DNA of 64,000 nucleotides. Source: an uncultured Burkholderiales bacterium (GTDB lineage Bacteria; Pseudomonadota; Gammaproteobacteria; Burkholderiales; Burkholderiaceae_C). The DNA is taken from contig CADEDE010000001.1 of NCBI GenBank assembly GCA_902825995.1, forward strand, positions 1 to 64,000, read 5' to 3'. The translations under genes were made by a program, and so were the position numbers. The notes under the pieces were generated by a model. It was not told the origin of the DNA. It saw only the letters and a list, made by a program, of their open reading frames with translations, and made no database searches. Below, in pieces: positions 26,492-35,096 of the stretch (positions within the stretch are counted from its first letter, which is position 1; the number at the start of each line of letters is the position of its first letter).

Positions 26492-26986
26492 ATGCCCTGT
26501 CATGCTGCCCTCGGTCTGAAACGACGTGCCCTGTTCGCGCTGGCCGCCGCGGGCCTGTTGTTCGCCTGTGTGAGCGCGCTGGCCGCGCCGCCGATCAACA
26601 CGCTCAAGACGGGTGTCTTCGGTGGTCGCAGCGACAGCGCCATCCTGGGCTACGACCCGGTGGCCTATTTCACCGCGGGCAAGCCGGTCAAGGGGCAGGA
26701 CCGCTTCGCCACCGACTGGAAGGGTGCGAAGTGGAAGTTCTCGTCGCAGGGTAACCTCGATTTGTTCAAGTCGAACCCTGAAAAGTACGCGCCGCAATAC
26801 GGTGGCTACTGCGCCTACGGCGTGGCACAGGACAACCTGGTCAGCATCGAGCCCGACAAGTTCACCGTGCGCGACGGCAAGCTCTACCTGAACTACAACG
26901 CCGACGTGCAGGCCACCTGGCTGAAGGATCCCGCCGGGTACATCCAGCAGGCGGATGCCAAGTTCAAGGCGCTGCTGACCCAGTAG
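26492..26986 (+). CDS. YHS domain protein, exported
   Basis: Protein of 164 aa with a signal peptide ending near ALAAP. One YHS-type domain follows: AILGYDPVAYFTAGKPVKG, FKSNPEKYAPQYGGYCAYGV and LKDPAGYIQQADAKF. In some relatives the Cys of GGYCAYG is selenocysteine; here it is TGC, so this is the cysteine form. YHS domains are linked to metal, often copper or heme, chemistry. AAGGAG sits 7 nt before the ATG at 26492; the frame is open 19 codons upstream with a GTG but no Shine-Dalgarno. It fits the metal and thiol theme of the locus. Confidence 0.86.
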   Translation: MPCHAALGLKRRALFALAAAGLLFACVSALAAPPINTLKTGVFGGRSDSAILGYDPVAYFTAGKPVKGQDRFATDWKGAKWKFSSQGNLDLFKSNPEKYAPQYGGYCAYGVAQDNLVSIEPDKFTVRDGKLYLNYNADVQATWLKDPAGYIQQADAKFKALLTQ

Positions 26987-27053
26987 GCCGGGCCTTTCCG
27001 GCACGCCCGGTTACGCGCCCGCAGCGGGTTGTCAGGCGCCGGGGAGATTCACC

Positions 27054-27350
27054 ATGTCATGCGGTCGCTTTGCGTTGCTCAGGCGGCTGGTGTCGGTGGG
27101 CGCTTTGCTATCGGCTGCAGCGGTCTTTGCCGAAGACATCCCGGCGCCCGGCACTGTCACGCTGCGCAGTCGCCATGCCTTCGATACCCTTGTCTCGCTC
27201 GTCGAAGCGGTGGTTGAGAAGAACAAGATGGGCCTGGTTGCTCAGGCCAGCGCCAGTCGGGGCGCAAGATTGCCGGCAATGCCGTGCTTGTTGACGCCGG
27301 CCACGGTGCGCGCTGGGCTGGATTGGACCCTGGCCGCGAGCGGCCCTTGA
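27054..27350 (+). pseudogene. Decayed DUF302-family gene
   Basis: The 98-codon frame starts with a signal peptide (ending VFAEDIP) and then the DUF302 opening VTLRSRHAFDTLVSLVEAVV and KNKMGLVAQASASRGA. After that point the frame-0 translation is unrelated. The expected continuation (KIAGNAVL) is found one frame over at about 27269-27292, so there is a frameshift. The rest of the usual domain (about 60 more residues) is missing before htpG. DUF302 proteins are often exported and found near metal or sulfur genes. Alternatively a short exported peptide is still made from the intact first 70 codons. Confidence 0.65.
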
Positions 27351-27417
27351 GACGCCGCGCGCCGCCCCCATTTGTTGCTCGCAGACCGCATTCCAACCGC
27401 CCTTTTCAAACCCGACC

Positions 27418-29292
27418 ATGAGCCAAAAACAGACCCTTGCCTTCCAGGCCGAAGTGCAGCAGATCCTGCACCTGGTGACCCATTCGCTGTACTCGAACAA
27501 GGAAATCTTCCTGCGCGAACTGGTGTCCAACGCGTCGGACGCCTGCGACAAGCTGCGTTTCGAGGCCCTTGACAACGCCGCGCTGTACGAAAACACGCCG
27601 GAGTTGAAAGTGCATGTCAGCTTCGACGCCACGGCCAAGACCGTGACCATCCGCGACAACGGCATCGGCATGAGCGCCGAAGAGGCGGTGGCGCACCTGG
27701 GCACGATCGCCAAAAGCGGCACGCGCGAATTCATGGCCCAGCTCGAGGGCGAGCAGAAAAAGGATGCCAACCTGATCGGCCAGTTCGGTGTCGGCTTCTA
27801 TTCGGGCTTCATCGTCGCTGACCGCATCACCGTCGAGTCGCGCCGGGCCGGGCAGAAACCTGAAGAGGCCGTGCGCTGGACGAGCGACGGTTCGGGCCAG
27901 TTCGAGGTCGAAACGATCACCCGCGCCGAGCGCGGCACCGACGTCACACTGCACTTGCGCGAGGGGGAAGAGGATTTTCTGAAGACCTGGAAACTCAAGT
28001 CCATCATCAGCAAATACTCGGACCACATCTCGCTGCCGATTCTGATGAAGAAGGAAGAGTGGATCGCCGAGAAAGCCGAGACGGTGTTGAAAGACGAATG
28101 GGAAACCGTCAACAAGGCCGCGGCGCTGTGGACGCGCGCCAAGAGCGACATTACCGACGCGCAGTACCAGGAGTTCTACAAGCAAATCTCCTTCGATAGC
28201 GATGCGCCGCTGGCCTACACCCACAACCGGGTCGAGGGCCGCAGCGAGTACACGCAGCTGCTCTACATCCCCGCGAAAGCGCCCTTCGATCTATGGAACC
28301 GCGACAAGCGCAGCGGCGTGAAGCTGTACGTCAAGCGCGTCTTCATCATGGATGACGCCGAGGCGCTGATGCCGGTCTATCTGCGTTTCGTCAAGGGTGT
28401 GATCGACAGTGCCGACCTGCCGCTCAACGTCAGCCGCGAGTTGCTGCAGGAAAGTCGCGATGTGAAGGGCATCCGCGAGGGTTCGACCAAGCGTGTGCTG
28501 TCGATGTTGGAAGACCTCGCAGAGAACCAGAAGGACAAGTACGCCGCATTCTGGAAAGACTTTGGCCCGGTGCTCAAGGAAGGCTTCGGCGAGGATCACG
28601 CCAACCAGGAGCGCCTGGCCAAGCTGCTGCGATTCGCTTCGACCCAGGCCGACGAAGGCGTGTCGCTGGCCGACTATGTGGCGCGCCTGAAAGAGGGCCA
28701 GGATTCGATCTACTACATCACCGCCGATACGTTGACGGCGGCCAAGGCCAGCCCGCAGCTCGAGATCTTCCGCAAGAAGGACATCGAGGTGCTGTTGCTC
28801 ACCGACCGTGTGGATGAGTGGATGCTGTCGCACCTGTACGAGTTCGAAGGCCACTCGCTGCAAAGCGTGGCCAAGGGCAGCGTCGATCTGGGCCAGCTGC
28901 AGGACGAGGCCGAGAAGAAAGAAGCCGAGGCCGCCGCAACGGCCTTCGCGCCGGTGCAGGAAAAGTTGAAGGCCGCCCTGAAGGAGCGTGCCAAGGACGT
29001 GCGCGTGACGACGCGGCTGGTCGATTCATCAGCCTGCATCGTCGTCGAAGAAGGCGACATGAGCGCGCACCTGGCGCGGCTGTTGAAGCAGGCCGGGCAG
29101 CAGGCGCCGAAGGCGCTGCCGATCCTGGAGGTCAATGCCGAGCATGCATTGGTCAAGCGGCTCGAGCGCGACGAGGCGCATTTCGAGGATCTTGCGCACC
29201 TGCTGTTCGACCAGGCTTGGTTGGTCGAAGGCGGCCAGCTCGACAACCCGGCCGAGCATGTGCAGCGGGTGACGCGCCTGCTGACGGCTTGA
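27418..29292 (+). CDS. htpG: Molecular chaperone HtpG (Hsp90)
   Basis: Cytosolic Hsp90 chaperone of 624 aa, full length. The GHKL ATPase domain shows [39 protein letters not shown] and [17 protein letters not shown]. The middle domain contains [20 protein letters not shown], and the C-terminal dimerisation domain is complete. It starts 67 bp after the decayed DUF302 frame. It ends 2 bp before the convergent srkA gene, with no terminator visible between them. Confidence 0.97.
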   Translation: MSQKQTLAFQAEVQQILHLVTHSLYSNKEIFLRELVSNASDACDKLRFEALDNAALYENTPELKVHVSFDATAKTVTIRDNGIGMSAEEAVAHLGTIAKSGTREFMAQLEGEQKKDANLIGQFGVGFYSGFIVADRITVESRRAGQKPEEAVRWTSDGSGQFEVETITRAERGTDVTLHLREGEEDFLKTWKLKSIISKYSDHISLPILMKKEEWIAEKAETVLKDEWETVNKAAALWTRAKSDITDAQYQEFYKQISFDSDAPLAYTHNRVEGRSEYTQLLYIPAKAPFDLWNRDKRSGVKLYVKRVFIMDDAEALMPVYLRFVKGVIDSADLPLNVSRELLQESRDVKGIREGSTKRVLSMLEDLAENQKDKYAAFWKDFGPVLKEGFGEDHANQERLAKLLRFASTQADEGVSLADYVARLKEGQDSIYYITADTLTAAKASPQLEIFRKKDIEVLLLTDRVDEWMLSHLYEFEGHSLQSVAKGSVDLGQLQDEAEKKEAEAAATAFAPVQEKLKAALKERAKDVRVTTRLVDSSACIVVEEGDMSAHLARLLKQAGQQAPKALPILEVNAEHALVKRLERDEAHFEDLAHLLFDQAWLVEGGQLDNPAEHVQRVTRLLTA

Positions 29293-29294
29293 CC

Positions 29295-30338
29295 CTAGCT
29301 GAGAAGAGGCGGCTCGTCCATTGCCTGGACCTGCTCGCGCAACTGCGTGGCCTGCTGCGACCAGTAGGCCGCGCTGCCGAACCAGGGGAAGGCGGCCGGG
29401 AAGGCTGGGTCGGTCCAGCGCTCGGCGATCCAGGCGCTGTGGTGGATCATGCGCAACGTGCGTAGCGGCTCGATCAGCGCCAGTTCGCGCTCGTCGAAAG
29501 GGCGGAATACGCGGTAGCCAGCGAGGATCTGCGCCAGCTGAGCGCGCATCGCCACGGCATCGCCCGACAGCAGCATCCACAAATCCTGCACCGCCGGGCC
29601 GCTGCAGGCGTCGTCGAGATCGACCACATGCGGGCCAGCATCGCGCCACATGATGTTACCGGGGTGGAAGTCGCCGTGCAGGCGCAAGCGAGGCACGTCG
29701 ATGTGCGAGGAAAACGCCCGGTCAACACGGTCGAGCGCCGCATCACACCAGCCGCTCCACACGGTGCACTCGCTGTCGGGAACGAAACCGCCGTCGAGCA
29801 GGCGTTGCCGCGCAGCATGGCCGAAGGTGGCTGCATCGATCGAGCGCCGCTGCGCGAAGGGTCGCCGTGCGCCGACGATGTGCAAGCGGCCGAGGAATCG
29901 CCCAAGCCATTGCAGCACTGCCGGATCCTCGAGCTCGGGTGCGCGTCCGGCGTGGCGGTCGCTGACGGCGACGCGGTGATTGCCGGCGCCGTCGTGCCAG
30001 CGGGCCAGCGTCGGGGGAGTGCCGAGCAGTTCGATACCTGGCGCTGCCGGCAGAATACGGGGCGCCACCACCGGCACGTCCTCGGCCGCCAACTCGCACG
30101 CGAAGGCATGCTCCTCGAGGATTTGCGCATCGCTCCAGCGCGACGGCCGGTAAAACTTGGCCACCACAACGCCGCCGTCTTCCAGGAAGACCTGGAAGAC
30201 GCGGTTCTCGTAGGAGTTGAGCTGCAGCAGCCGGCCGTCACCGCGCAGGCCCAGTGCGTCGAGGGTGCGCAGCACGCAGTCGGGGTCGAGGCCGGCATAA
30301 CCCGGCAGCGGGCTGTGCGAACTTGCTGCGGCAGTCAT
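29295..30338 (-). CDS. srkA: Stress response kinase A (YihE/RdoA type)
   Basis: Choline-kinase/APH-fold Ser/Thr kinase of 347 aa, whose E. coli homologue counteracts MazEF-mediated death and supports envelope stress recovery. Visible features are LNSYENRVFQVFLEDGGVVV, the ATP lysine in VAKFYRPSRW, the catalytic HGDFHPGNIMWRD, and the metal motif VDLDDACSGPAVQDLWMLLSG. The length (E. coli 328 aa) and all key residues are normal. In E. coli it sits next to dsbA; here it is isolated, convergent with htpG. Confidence 0.93.
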   Translation of the reverse strand: MTAAASSHSPLPGYAGLDPDCVLRTLDALGLRGDGRLLQLNSYENRVFQVFLEDGGVVVAKFYRPSRWSDAQILEEHAFACELAAEDVPVVAPRILPAAPGIELLGTPPTLARWHDGAGNHRVAVSDRHAGRAPELEDPAVLQWLGRFLGRLHIVGARRPFAQRRSIDAATFGHAARQRLLDGGFVPDSECTVWSGWCDAALDRVDRAFSSHIDVPRLRLHGDFHPGNIMWRDAGPHVVDLDDACSGPAVQDLWMLLSGDAVAMRAQLAQILAGYRVFRPFDERELALIEPLRTLRMIHHSAWIAERWTDPAFPAAFPWFGSAAYWSQQATQLREQVQAMDEPPLLS

Positions 30339-30373
30339 GCGCGCATCCTAAGCGCGCAGGCCGCGGGCCGCAT

Positions 30374-31168
30374 TCAGTGATGCGTACCGGTGCTGGGGTA
30401 GCGTGGCTCCGATTCGACCACCACACCCGACAGGTCGTCGGGTGCGTTGTCGCCGTAGGTCGAGGCTTGCGCGGGCGCGCCGCCATCCTGGCGCGAGACC
30501 GGGAACTCGCCGGTCAGGCTGGCGTCGAGGCGGTTGTCGGGGGCGAAGAACGAGTCCTGGAAGAAGCTCGAGTCCTGCCACAGCGCATTGCGTTCGCGCC
30601 GGCGCGACGAGCCTTCGCGCGCAGCATCGTCGCGTGAGCGCGGCCGGCTCGGCGCGGGCTGCGGCCCGCGCGACGACGCCGCGCTTTGCGGCACCAGCAA
30701 TTGCAGCTCGGCCACCGAGGGCAGGTGATCGACCGGACAACGCAGGTAGCGTACGCGGCAGGCACCAAGCACCGATTGCTTAATTTGCAGCACACGGCGC
30801 GAATTGCCGCGGTCGGTATCGAGGTCGATCGCTGCCAGCACGCGGCCGTTGGCGCTGCAGATCGCAAAGGTCACGTGGATCGAGCCGAGCAGTTCATACC
30901 AGAAGCGCACATCCTGCGGGTCGTTGGGCTGGCAAAAACGAACCAGCGGCAGCTTGGACAGCACGATGTGGTGCGGCAGCGCTTCGCGCAATTGGCGATA
31001 GACCCGGCGCTCGTCGGTCGAGAATACCGGTCGCGGTGCCAGTGACCATTCGGTCGGCAAGGGCTTGACCTGCGGTTTGCGCTCGCGGGTGAGGCGCCAA
31101 GCCACGGCGCCGACCAGCGCTACCAGCAGCAAGACCAGCGCAACGATCCACGGCAGCAGAGGTTCCAT
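30374..31168 (-). CDS. DUF2726 protein with N-terminal membrane anchor
   Basis: Protein of 264 aa. One transmembrane helix ([20 protein letters not shown], residues 5-24) precedes a cytoplasmic DUF2726 domain. That domain starts [20 protein letters not shown] and ends near [14 protein letters not shown]; it belongs to the restriction-endonuclease-like topology group, and its function is unknown. The last 90 residues are low-complexity Ser/Arg/Asp. The ORF is open 40 codons upstream, but the ATG at 31168 puts the helix at the N terminus. It is divergent from the rplM operon across a 357-bp gap. Confidence 0.8.
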   Translation of the reverse strand: MEPLLPWIVALVLLLVALVGAVAWRLTRERKPQVKPLPTEWSLAPRPVFSTDERRVYRQLREALPHHIVLSKLPLVRFCQPNDPQDVRFWYELLGSIHVTFAICSANGRVLAAIDLDTDRGNSRRVLQIKQSVLGACRVRYLRCPVDHLPSVAELQLLVPQSAASSRGPQPAPSRPRSRDDAAREGSSRRRERNALWQDSSFFQDSFFAPDNRLDASLTGEFPVSRQDGGAPAQASTYGDNAPDDLSGVVVESEPRYPSTGTHH

Positions 31169-31525
31169 GACAGGGCCAGATTGAATACCACCCTGGCACA
31201 GTTGCTGAGGGCGACATTTGGTTGCAATTGGTCGGATGTTAACCGTTGCCGCGGCCTGCCCGATCCCCGAAGCCGGGGCCCGGCACATGACGTATTACTC
31301 GCTGGCCGTGCTGCCGGCGCACGCGGCGGTGCCGCAGTCGGCGCGTCTGCAGTGTTCGGCTATACTTACAAGCTTTCCCGTCAGCGGCGGGGGAGCCGTG
31401 GCGATTTGCCTGAGAGGCCGCAGTTTTATACAAGCGGTACCGAAGGTGCCCACCCGGCTGAACAGCCGCGATCAGGCGCGTGCTCGGCCAATCATGCCGA
31501 GCACGGCCAAAACCGAAAGACCCTC
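31169..31525. other. 357-bp intergenic region with rplM promoter and leader
   Basis: The region holds no convincing gene. A TATACT hexamer at 31361-31366 may be the -10 box of the rplM operon, but no good -35 box is placed 16-18 nt before it. From 31375 to 31505 the sequence is rich in complementary G/C blocks and ends in a perfect 10-bp hairpin, which suggests a structured leader of about 150 nt. I did not find a match to a riboswitch class I know. Confidence 0.5.
31479..31505 (+). promoter_or_regulatory. Perfect hairpin in the rplM-rpsI leader
   Basis: CGTGCTCGGC (31479-31488) and GCCGAGCACG (31496-31505) form a 10-bp stem with loop CAATCAT, 20 nt before the rplM ATG. In E. coli the L13 protein represses its own rplM-rpsI operon by acting on the leader mRNA, so an autoregulatory site is the natural reading. 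No T-run follows, so it is not an intrinsic terminator. Binding by L13 is inferred. Confidence 0.55.
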
Positions 31526-31954
31526 ATGAAGACCTTCAGCGCCAAGCCGGCCGAGGTGAAGCATGAATGGTTTGTGATTGACGCCACCGACAAGGTGCTC
31601 GGACGTGTTGCCAGCGAAGTGGCACTCCGTTTGCGCGGCAAGCACAAGGCCATCTACACGCCTCACGTCGATACTGGCGATTTCATCGTCGTGGTGAATG
31701 CGGAAAAGCTCCGCGTCACCGGCAACAAGGCCAACGACAAGGTGTACTACCGCCACTCGGGTTACCCGGGCGGCATCCATGCCACCAAGTTCAAGGATAT
31801 GCAGGCCAAGCATCCGGGGCGCGCTCTGGAAAAGGCGGTCAAGGGCATGCTGCCTAAAGGCCCCCTCGGCTACGCGATGGTGAAGAAGCTGAAGGTGTAC
31901 GCCGGTGCCACGCATCCGCACACCGCCCAGCAGCCCAAGGCGCTGGAAATCTAA
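31526..31954 (+). CDS. rplM: 50S ribosomal protein L13
   Basis: Ribosomal protein of 142 aa (E. coli 142 aa) with the expected landmarks [36 protein letters not shown] and PRGPLG-equivalent [11 protein letters not shown]. It binds the 5' part of 23S rRNA early in assembly. The ORF is open far upstream through the leader, but only the ATG at 31526 gives the family N terminus. rpsI follows after 9 bp with an AAGGAG Shine-Dalgarno. Confidence 0.98.
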   Translation: MKTFSAKPAEVKHEWFVIDATDKVLGRVASEVALRLRGKHKAIYTPHVDTGDFIVVVNAEKLRVTGNKANDKVYYRHSGYPGGIHATKFKDMQAKHPGRALEKAVKGMLPKGPLGYAMVKKLKVYAGATHPHTAQQPKALEI

Positions 31955-31963
31955 GGAGCGGAA

Positions 31964-32356
31964 ATGATCGGTATTTGGAACTATGGAACCGGCCGCCGCA
32001 AATCGTCGGTGGCCCGCGTCTTCATGAAAAAGGGCACGGGCCAGATCGTGGTCAACGGCAAGACGGTCGATGAATATTTCGGTCGCCAGACCTCAATCAT
32101 GATCGTCAAGCAGCCGCTGATGCTGACCAATAACGGCGCGGCCTTCGATATCAAGGTCAACGTCGAAGGCGGCGGAGAATCGGGCCAGGCCGGTGCGGTG
32201 CGCCACGGCATCACCCGCGCGCTGATCGACTACGACGCGGCGCTCAAACCGAGCCTGTCGCAGGCCGGCTTCGTGACCCGCGACGCCCGCGAGGTCGAGC
32301 GCAAGAAGGTCGGCCTGCACGGCGCGCGCCGTCGCAAGCAGTTCAGCAAGCGCTGA
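31964..32356 (+). CDS. rpsI: 30S ribosomal protein S9
   Basis: Ribosomal protein of 130 aa (E. coli 130 aa). It has [35 protein letters not shown] and the C-terminal tail RRRKQFSKR that reaches the P-site tRNA. It is cotranscribed with rplM and followed by an intrinsic terminator at 32384. Confidence 0.98.
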   Translation: MIGIWNYGTGRRKSSVARVFMKKGTGQIVVNGKTVDEYFGRQTSIMIVKQPLMLTNNGAAFDIKVNVEGGGESGQAGAVRHGITRALIDYDAALKPSLSQAGFVTRDAREVERKKVGLHGARRRKQFSKR

Positions 32357-32383
32357 ACATTTCGCAACACGCAAGAATCGTCC

Positions 32384-32413
32384 GGGGCCGCAATACTGCG
32401 GCCTCGTTTGTTT
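32384..32413 (+). terminator. Intrinsic terminator of rplM-rpsI
   Basis: The stem GGGGCCGCA / TGCGGCCTC (32384-32392 and 32397-32405, one G-T pair) with loop ATAC is followed by GTTTGTTTG. It ends the ribosomal operon. It also overlaps the only start codon upstream of ATG 32426, so it supports the later start for the next gene. Confidence 0.85.
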
Positions 32414-32425
32414 GCGGACCCCGCA

Positions 32426-33133
32426 ATGCGTTGGAAACTGTTTCGCCGCCGAATGTCGATCAGCGCCCCGCGCATGATCGTGCGCAGCCATCTGCCCTGG
32501 CCGGTGCGCTGGGCGGTGCTGGCGCTGGCCTTCGGCTTCTCGGCCGCGCTGGCGCTGTGGGCCTTCGAGTTCGGCAAGGACATTGCTGGCCTCGAGCGTG
32601 GCGCCAAGGACGAGTTGGCGCAGCTGCGGACCGAAGTTCAGCGCCTGCGCGACGAGCGCGAACGCGCGCAGTCGATTGCCAATACCGCCGACAGCCTGCT
32701 CAAGACAGAACGCACGACACAGGACAAGCTGACGCAGCAGTTGCGGCAGGCCGAGGCCGAGGTACTGGCCCTCAAGGGCGACCTCGGCTTCTTTGAGCGC
32801 CTGCTGCCGGCAGCAGGCGAAGGACTGGCCGTGCGCGCCTTGCAAGCCGAACTGATGCAGCCCGGTCAATTGCGCTATCAGATGCTGCTGATGCAAAGCG
32901 GCAAGGCGCCGGCCGAATTCAAGGGCCGCTACGAGCTGCAGGCGGCTGGCACGCTCGACGGCAAGCCCTGGACGCTCGCATTGCCGGCCGGACCGCAACC
33001 TATTTCACTGCGTCAATATGCGCGTGTGGAGGGCCGCCTCGACCACCCCGCAGCGGCCGTGGTAAAAACCGTGCAGGTGAGGGTGATCGACAGCAAGGGC
33101 GGCGTGCGTGCCACGCAGACCGTCAAACTCTGA
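32426..33133 (+). CDS. DUF6776 family membrane-anchored coiled-coil protein
   Basis: Protein of 235 aa with a transmembrane helix (WAVLALAFGFSAALALWAFE, about residues 27-46). A coiled coil follows (about residues 55-115, KDELAQLRTEVQRLRDERER onward), then a beta-rich C-terminal domain (about 130-235). Its function is unknown. It is conserved at this place, between rpsI and the bactofilin gene, in related genomes to my recollection. A TTG six codons upstream lies in the terminator and was rejected. The bactofilin gene follows after 14 bp, suggesting joint expression and a possible cell-envelope role. Confidence 0.78.
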   Translation: MRWKLFRRRMSISAPRMIVRSHLPWPVRWAVLALAFGFSAALALWAFEFGKDIAGLERGAKDELAQLRTEVQRLRDERERAQSIANTADSLLKTERTTQDKLTQQLRQAEAEVLALKGDLGFFERLLPAAGEGLAVRALQAELMQPGQLRYQMLLMQSGKAPAEFKGRYELQAAGTLDGKPWTLALPAGPQPISLRQYARVEGRLDHPAAAVVKTVQVRVIDSKGGVRATQTVKL

Positions 33134-33147
33134 CAAGGAAGCGCAGC

Positions 33148-33549
33148 ATGAAAGCCTTTTTCAAGAAGCAGCCGCCGATCCGCAGCCTGATCGGCGAGGG
33201 CACCGTGCTGCACGGTGAAGTTCGCTTCAGCGACGGCCTGCGCGTCGATGGCGAAGTCCATGGCGATATCGTGGCGGTTGGGGATGAGCACAACATCCTG
33301 GTCATCAGCGAGAAAGCCCGGGTTCACGGCAAGGTCAACGCCGGTCATGTGATCATCAACGGGTGTGTTGTCGGCCCGGTGCAGTCCGACGAGCTTCTGG
33401 AATTGCAGCCCAAGGCCCGTATCACCGGTGACGTGCGCTACGAAACACTCGAGATGCACCAGGGCGCGACGATCGACGGCGAGTTGCGCGCCCTAAAAAC
33501 CGCCGACGAGCGACCGACACTGAAACTCGCGGCGTCGAGCCGACTCTGA
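33148..33549 (+). CDS. Bactofilin
   Basis: Cytoskeletal polymer-forming protein of 133 aa. The central bactofilin domain is a right-handed beta-helix of short repeats: LIGEGTVLHGEVRFSDGLRV, DGEVHGDIVAVGD, ARVHGKVNAGHVIINGCVVG, KARITGDVRYETLEMHQGAT and IDGELR. The N terminus (KAFFKKQPPIR) is basic and short, as in membrane-associating bactofilins. It is followed by erpA after 24 bp. Bactofilins often position peptidoglycan hydrolases; an M23 endopeptidase lies 1.5 kb away on the opposite strand. Confidence 0.93.
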   Translation: MKAFFKKQPPIRSLIGEGTVLHGEVRFSDGLRVDGEVHGDIVAVGDEHNILVISEKARVHGKVNAGHVIINGCVVGPVQSDELLELQPKARITGDVRYETLEMHQGATIDGELRALKTADERPTLKLAASSRL

Positions 33550-33573
33550 TTCAAGATCGAAGGAGTACCCACC

Positions 33574-33951
33574 ATGAACGCGATCGCTCAAGCCCTGGCT
33601 TCCGACATTGGAACGATGCCGGTACCGCTGGTCTTTACCGACAGCGCGGCCGACAAGGTCAAACAGCTGGTCGAGGAAGAAGGCAACCCCGAGCTCAAGT
33701 TGCGTGTCTTCGTTCAGGGTGGCGGCTGCTCGGGTTTCCAGTACGGTTTTACGTTCGACGAAGTGGTCAACGAAGACGACACGCCGATGACCAAGAACGG
33801 TGTCACGCTGCTGATCGACGCGATGAGCCTGCAATACCTGATGGGTGCCGAGATCGATTACAAGGAAGACCTGCAAGGCGCCCAGTTCGTGATCAAGAAC
33901 CCGAACGCGACATCCACCTGCGGCTGCGGGTCGAGCTTCACGGCCACCTGA
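33574..33951 (+). CDS. erpA: Iron-sulfur cluster insertion protein ErpA
   Basis: A-type Fe-S carrier (125 aa) that delivers clusters to enzymes such as IspG/IspH. The three ligand cysteines are in [16 protein letters not shown] and TCGCGSSF, at the usual spacing near the C terminus. An AAGGAG Shine-Dalgarno (33559-33564) precedes the ATG by 9 nt. It ends 13 bp before the convergent anmK gene. Confidence 0.96.
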   Translation: MNAIAQALASDIGTMPVPLVFTDSAADKVKQLVEEEGNPELKLRVFVQGGGCSGFQYGFTFDEVVNEDDTPMTKNGVTLLIDAMSLQYLMGAEIDYKEDLQGAQFVIKNPNATSTCGCGSSFTAT

Positions 33952-33964
33952 ACGGCATCGTTTC

Positions 33965-35083
33965 TTACGCTGGATAAAGCGCGCCGAGCACGCGCCCACC
34001 GCTGGCACCTGTGACGGTCGTGATATTGCCCGGCAGCCGCTCGACAAAGCACTGTGCGAGCCACGCAAAGGCTGCGCCTTCGACTTGATCGACCGGCAAG
34101 CCGAACGCTGCGGTGGTGCTCACGCGCAGCCCCGGCAATGCAGTGGCCAGTCCCCGCATCAGCTGCGCGTTGCGTGCGCCGCCGCCGCAGACCAGCAACA
34201 ACGCCGCATCGCCGGCATGGCGCCGCACATCGCTGGCGACGCTGCGCACAGTCAACGCCGCCAGCGTGGCCTGAACATCGACCGGCGCGGCACCCGGCCC
34301 GTGACGCGCAAGATGGCGGTCCAGCCAAACCAGATGAAACAGATCGCGGCCGGTGCTCTTGGGCGGTGGCATGTCGAAGTAAGGCTCGGCCAGCAGCGCG
34401 GCCAGCAAGGGTTCGATGATCTGCCCGCTCGCGGCCCAGCGGCCGCCCTCGTCGAAGGCTTGGCCGCGATGGCGCTGACACCAGCCGTCGAGCAGCGCAT
34501 TGGCCGGGCCGCAGTCGAAGCCGAGCATGCCGCCGCTGGCGCCGAGCAGGGTCAGGTTGGCGATGCCGCCGAGGTTGAGCACAGCCCGCGCTTGGCCGGG
34601 CACGGCAAACAGCGCCGCGTGCAGGCCGGACGCCAGCGGTGCGCCCTGGCCGCCAGCCGCGACATCGCGCCGACGCAGGTCGCACACCACGTCGATGCCG
34701 GACAACTCGGCCAGCAGCGCGCCATTGAGCAACTGCGTCGTGAAGCCAGTGCCGTCGAATTCGCCCGGCCGGTGACGCACGGTCTGGCCATGCGCGCCGA
34801 TGGCTCGAACCTTACGCGCGGGCACCGCGCTGCTTTGCAGCAGTTCCTGCACGACCTCGGCGTAGGCCCAGGCCACGGCATTGGCGGCGAGTTCGCTGCG
34901 TTGCAATTCGTTGTCGCCCGGCGCATTCAGCGCCAGCAGGTCAGCGCGCAGCGCCGCGGTAAACGGCCGATGCCGGTGCTCGCGCAGCGTGATCGGCGGC
35001 CCCTGCGTCGAGCCGAAATCGATCAATACGCCGTCGATACCGTCGAGCGAGGTGCCCGACATCAGGCCCATGTACAGCGTCAT
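33965..35083 (-). CDS. anmK: Anhydro-N-acetylmuramic acid kinase
   Basis: Recycles cell-wall anhydroMurNAc by cleaving the anhydro ring and phosphorylating to MurNAc-6-P. The 372-aa ASKHA-fold protein has the N-terminal MGLMSGTSLDGIDGVLIDF, GAHGQTVRHRP, NLGGIANLTLL and the ATP-site GFDCGPANALLD. Length and motifs are standard. It is 13 bp downstream of the M23 endopeptidase gene on the same strand, a logical murein-recycling pair. Confidence 0.96.
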   Translation of the reverse strand: MTLYMGLMSGTSLDGIDGVLIDFGSTQGPPITLREHRHRPFTAALRADLLALNAPGDNELQRSELAANAVAWAYAEVVQELLQSSAVPARKVRAIGAHGQTVRHRPGEFDGTGFTTQLLNGALLAELSGIDVVCDLRRRDVAAGGQGAPLASGLHAALFAVPGQARAVLNLGGIANLTLLGASGGMLGFDCGPANALLDGWCQRHRGQAFDEGGRWAASGQIIEPLLAALLAEPYFDMPPPKSTGRDLFHLVWLDRHLARHGPGAAPVDVQATLAALTVRSVASDVRRHAGDAALLLVCGGGARNAQLMRGLATALPGLRVSTTAAFGLPVDQVEGAAFAWLAQCFVERLPGNITTVTGASGGRVLGALYPA

Positions 35084-35096
35084 CCGACGCCCGCGC

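Noticed and set aside
31400..31420. CTGAGA within the rplM leader, as in TPP riboswitches
   Set aside because: None of the other conserved thi-box segments are present, and the downstream gene is a ribosomal protein operon.
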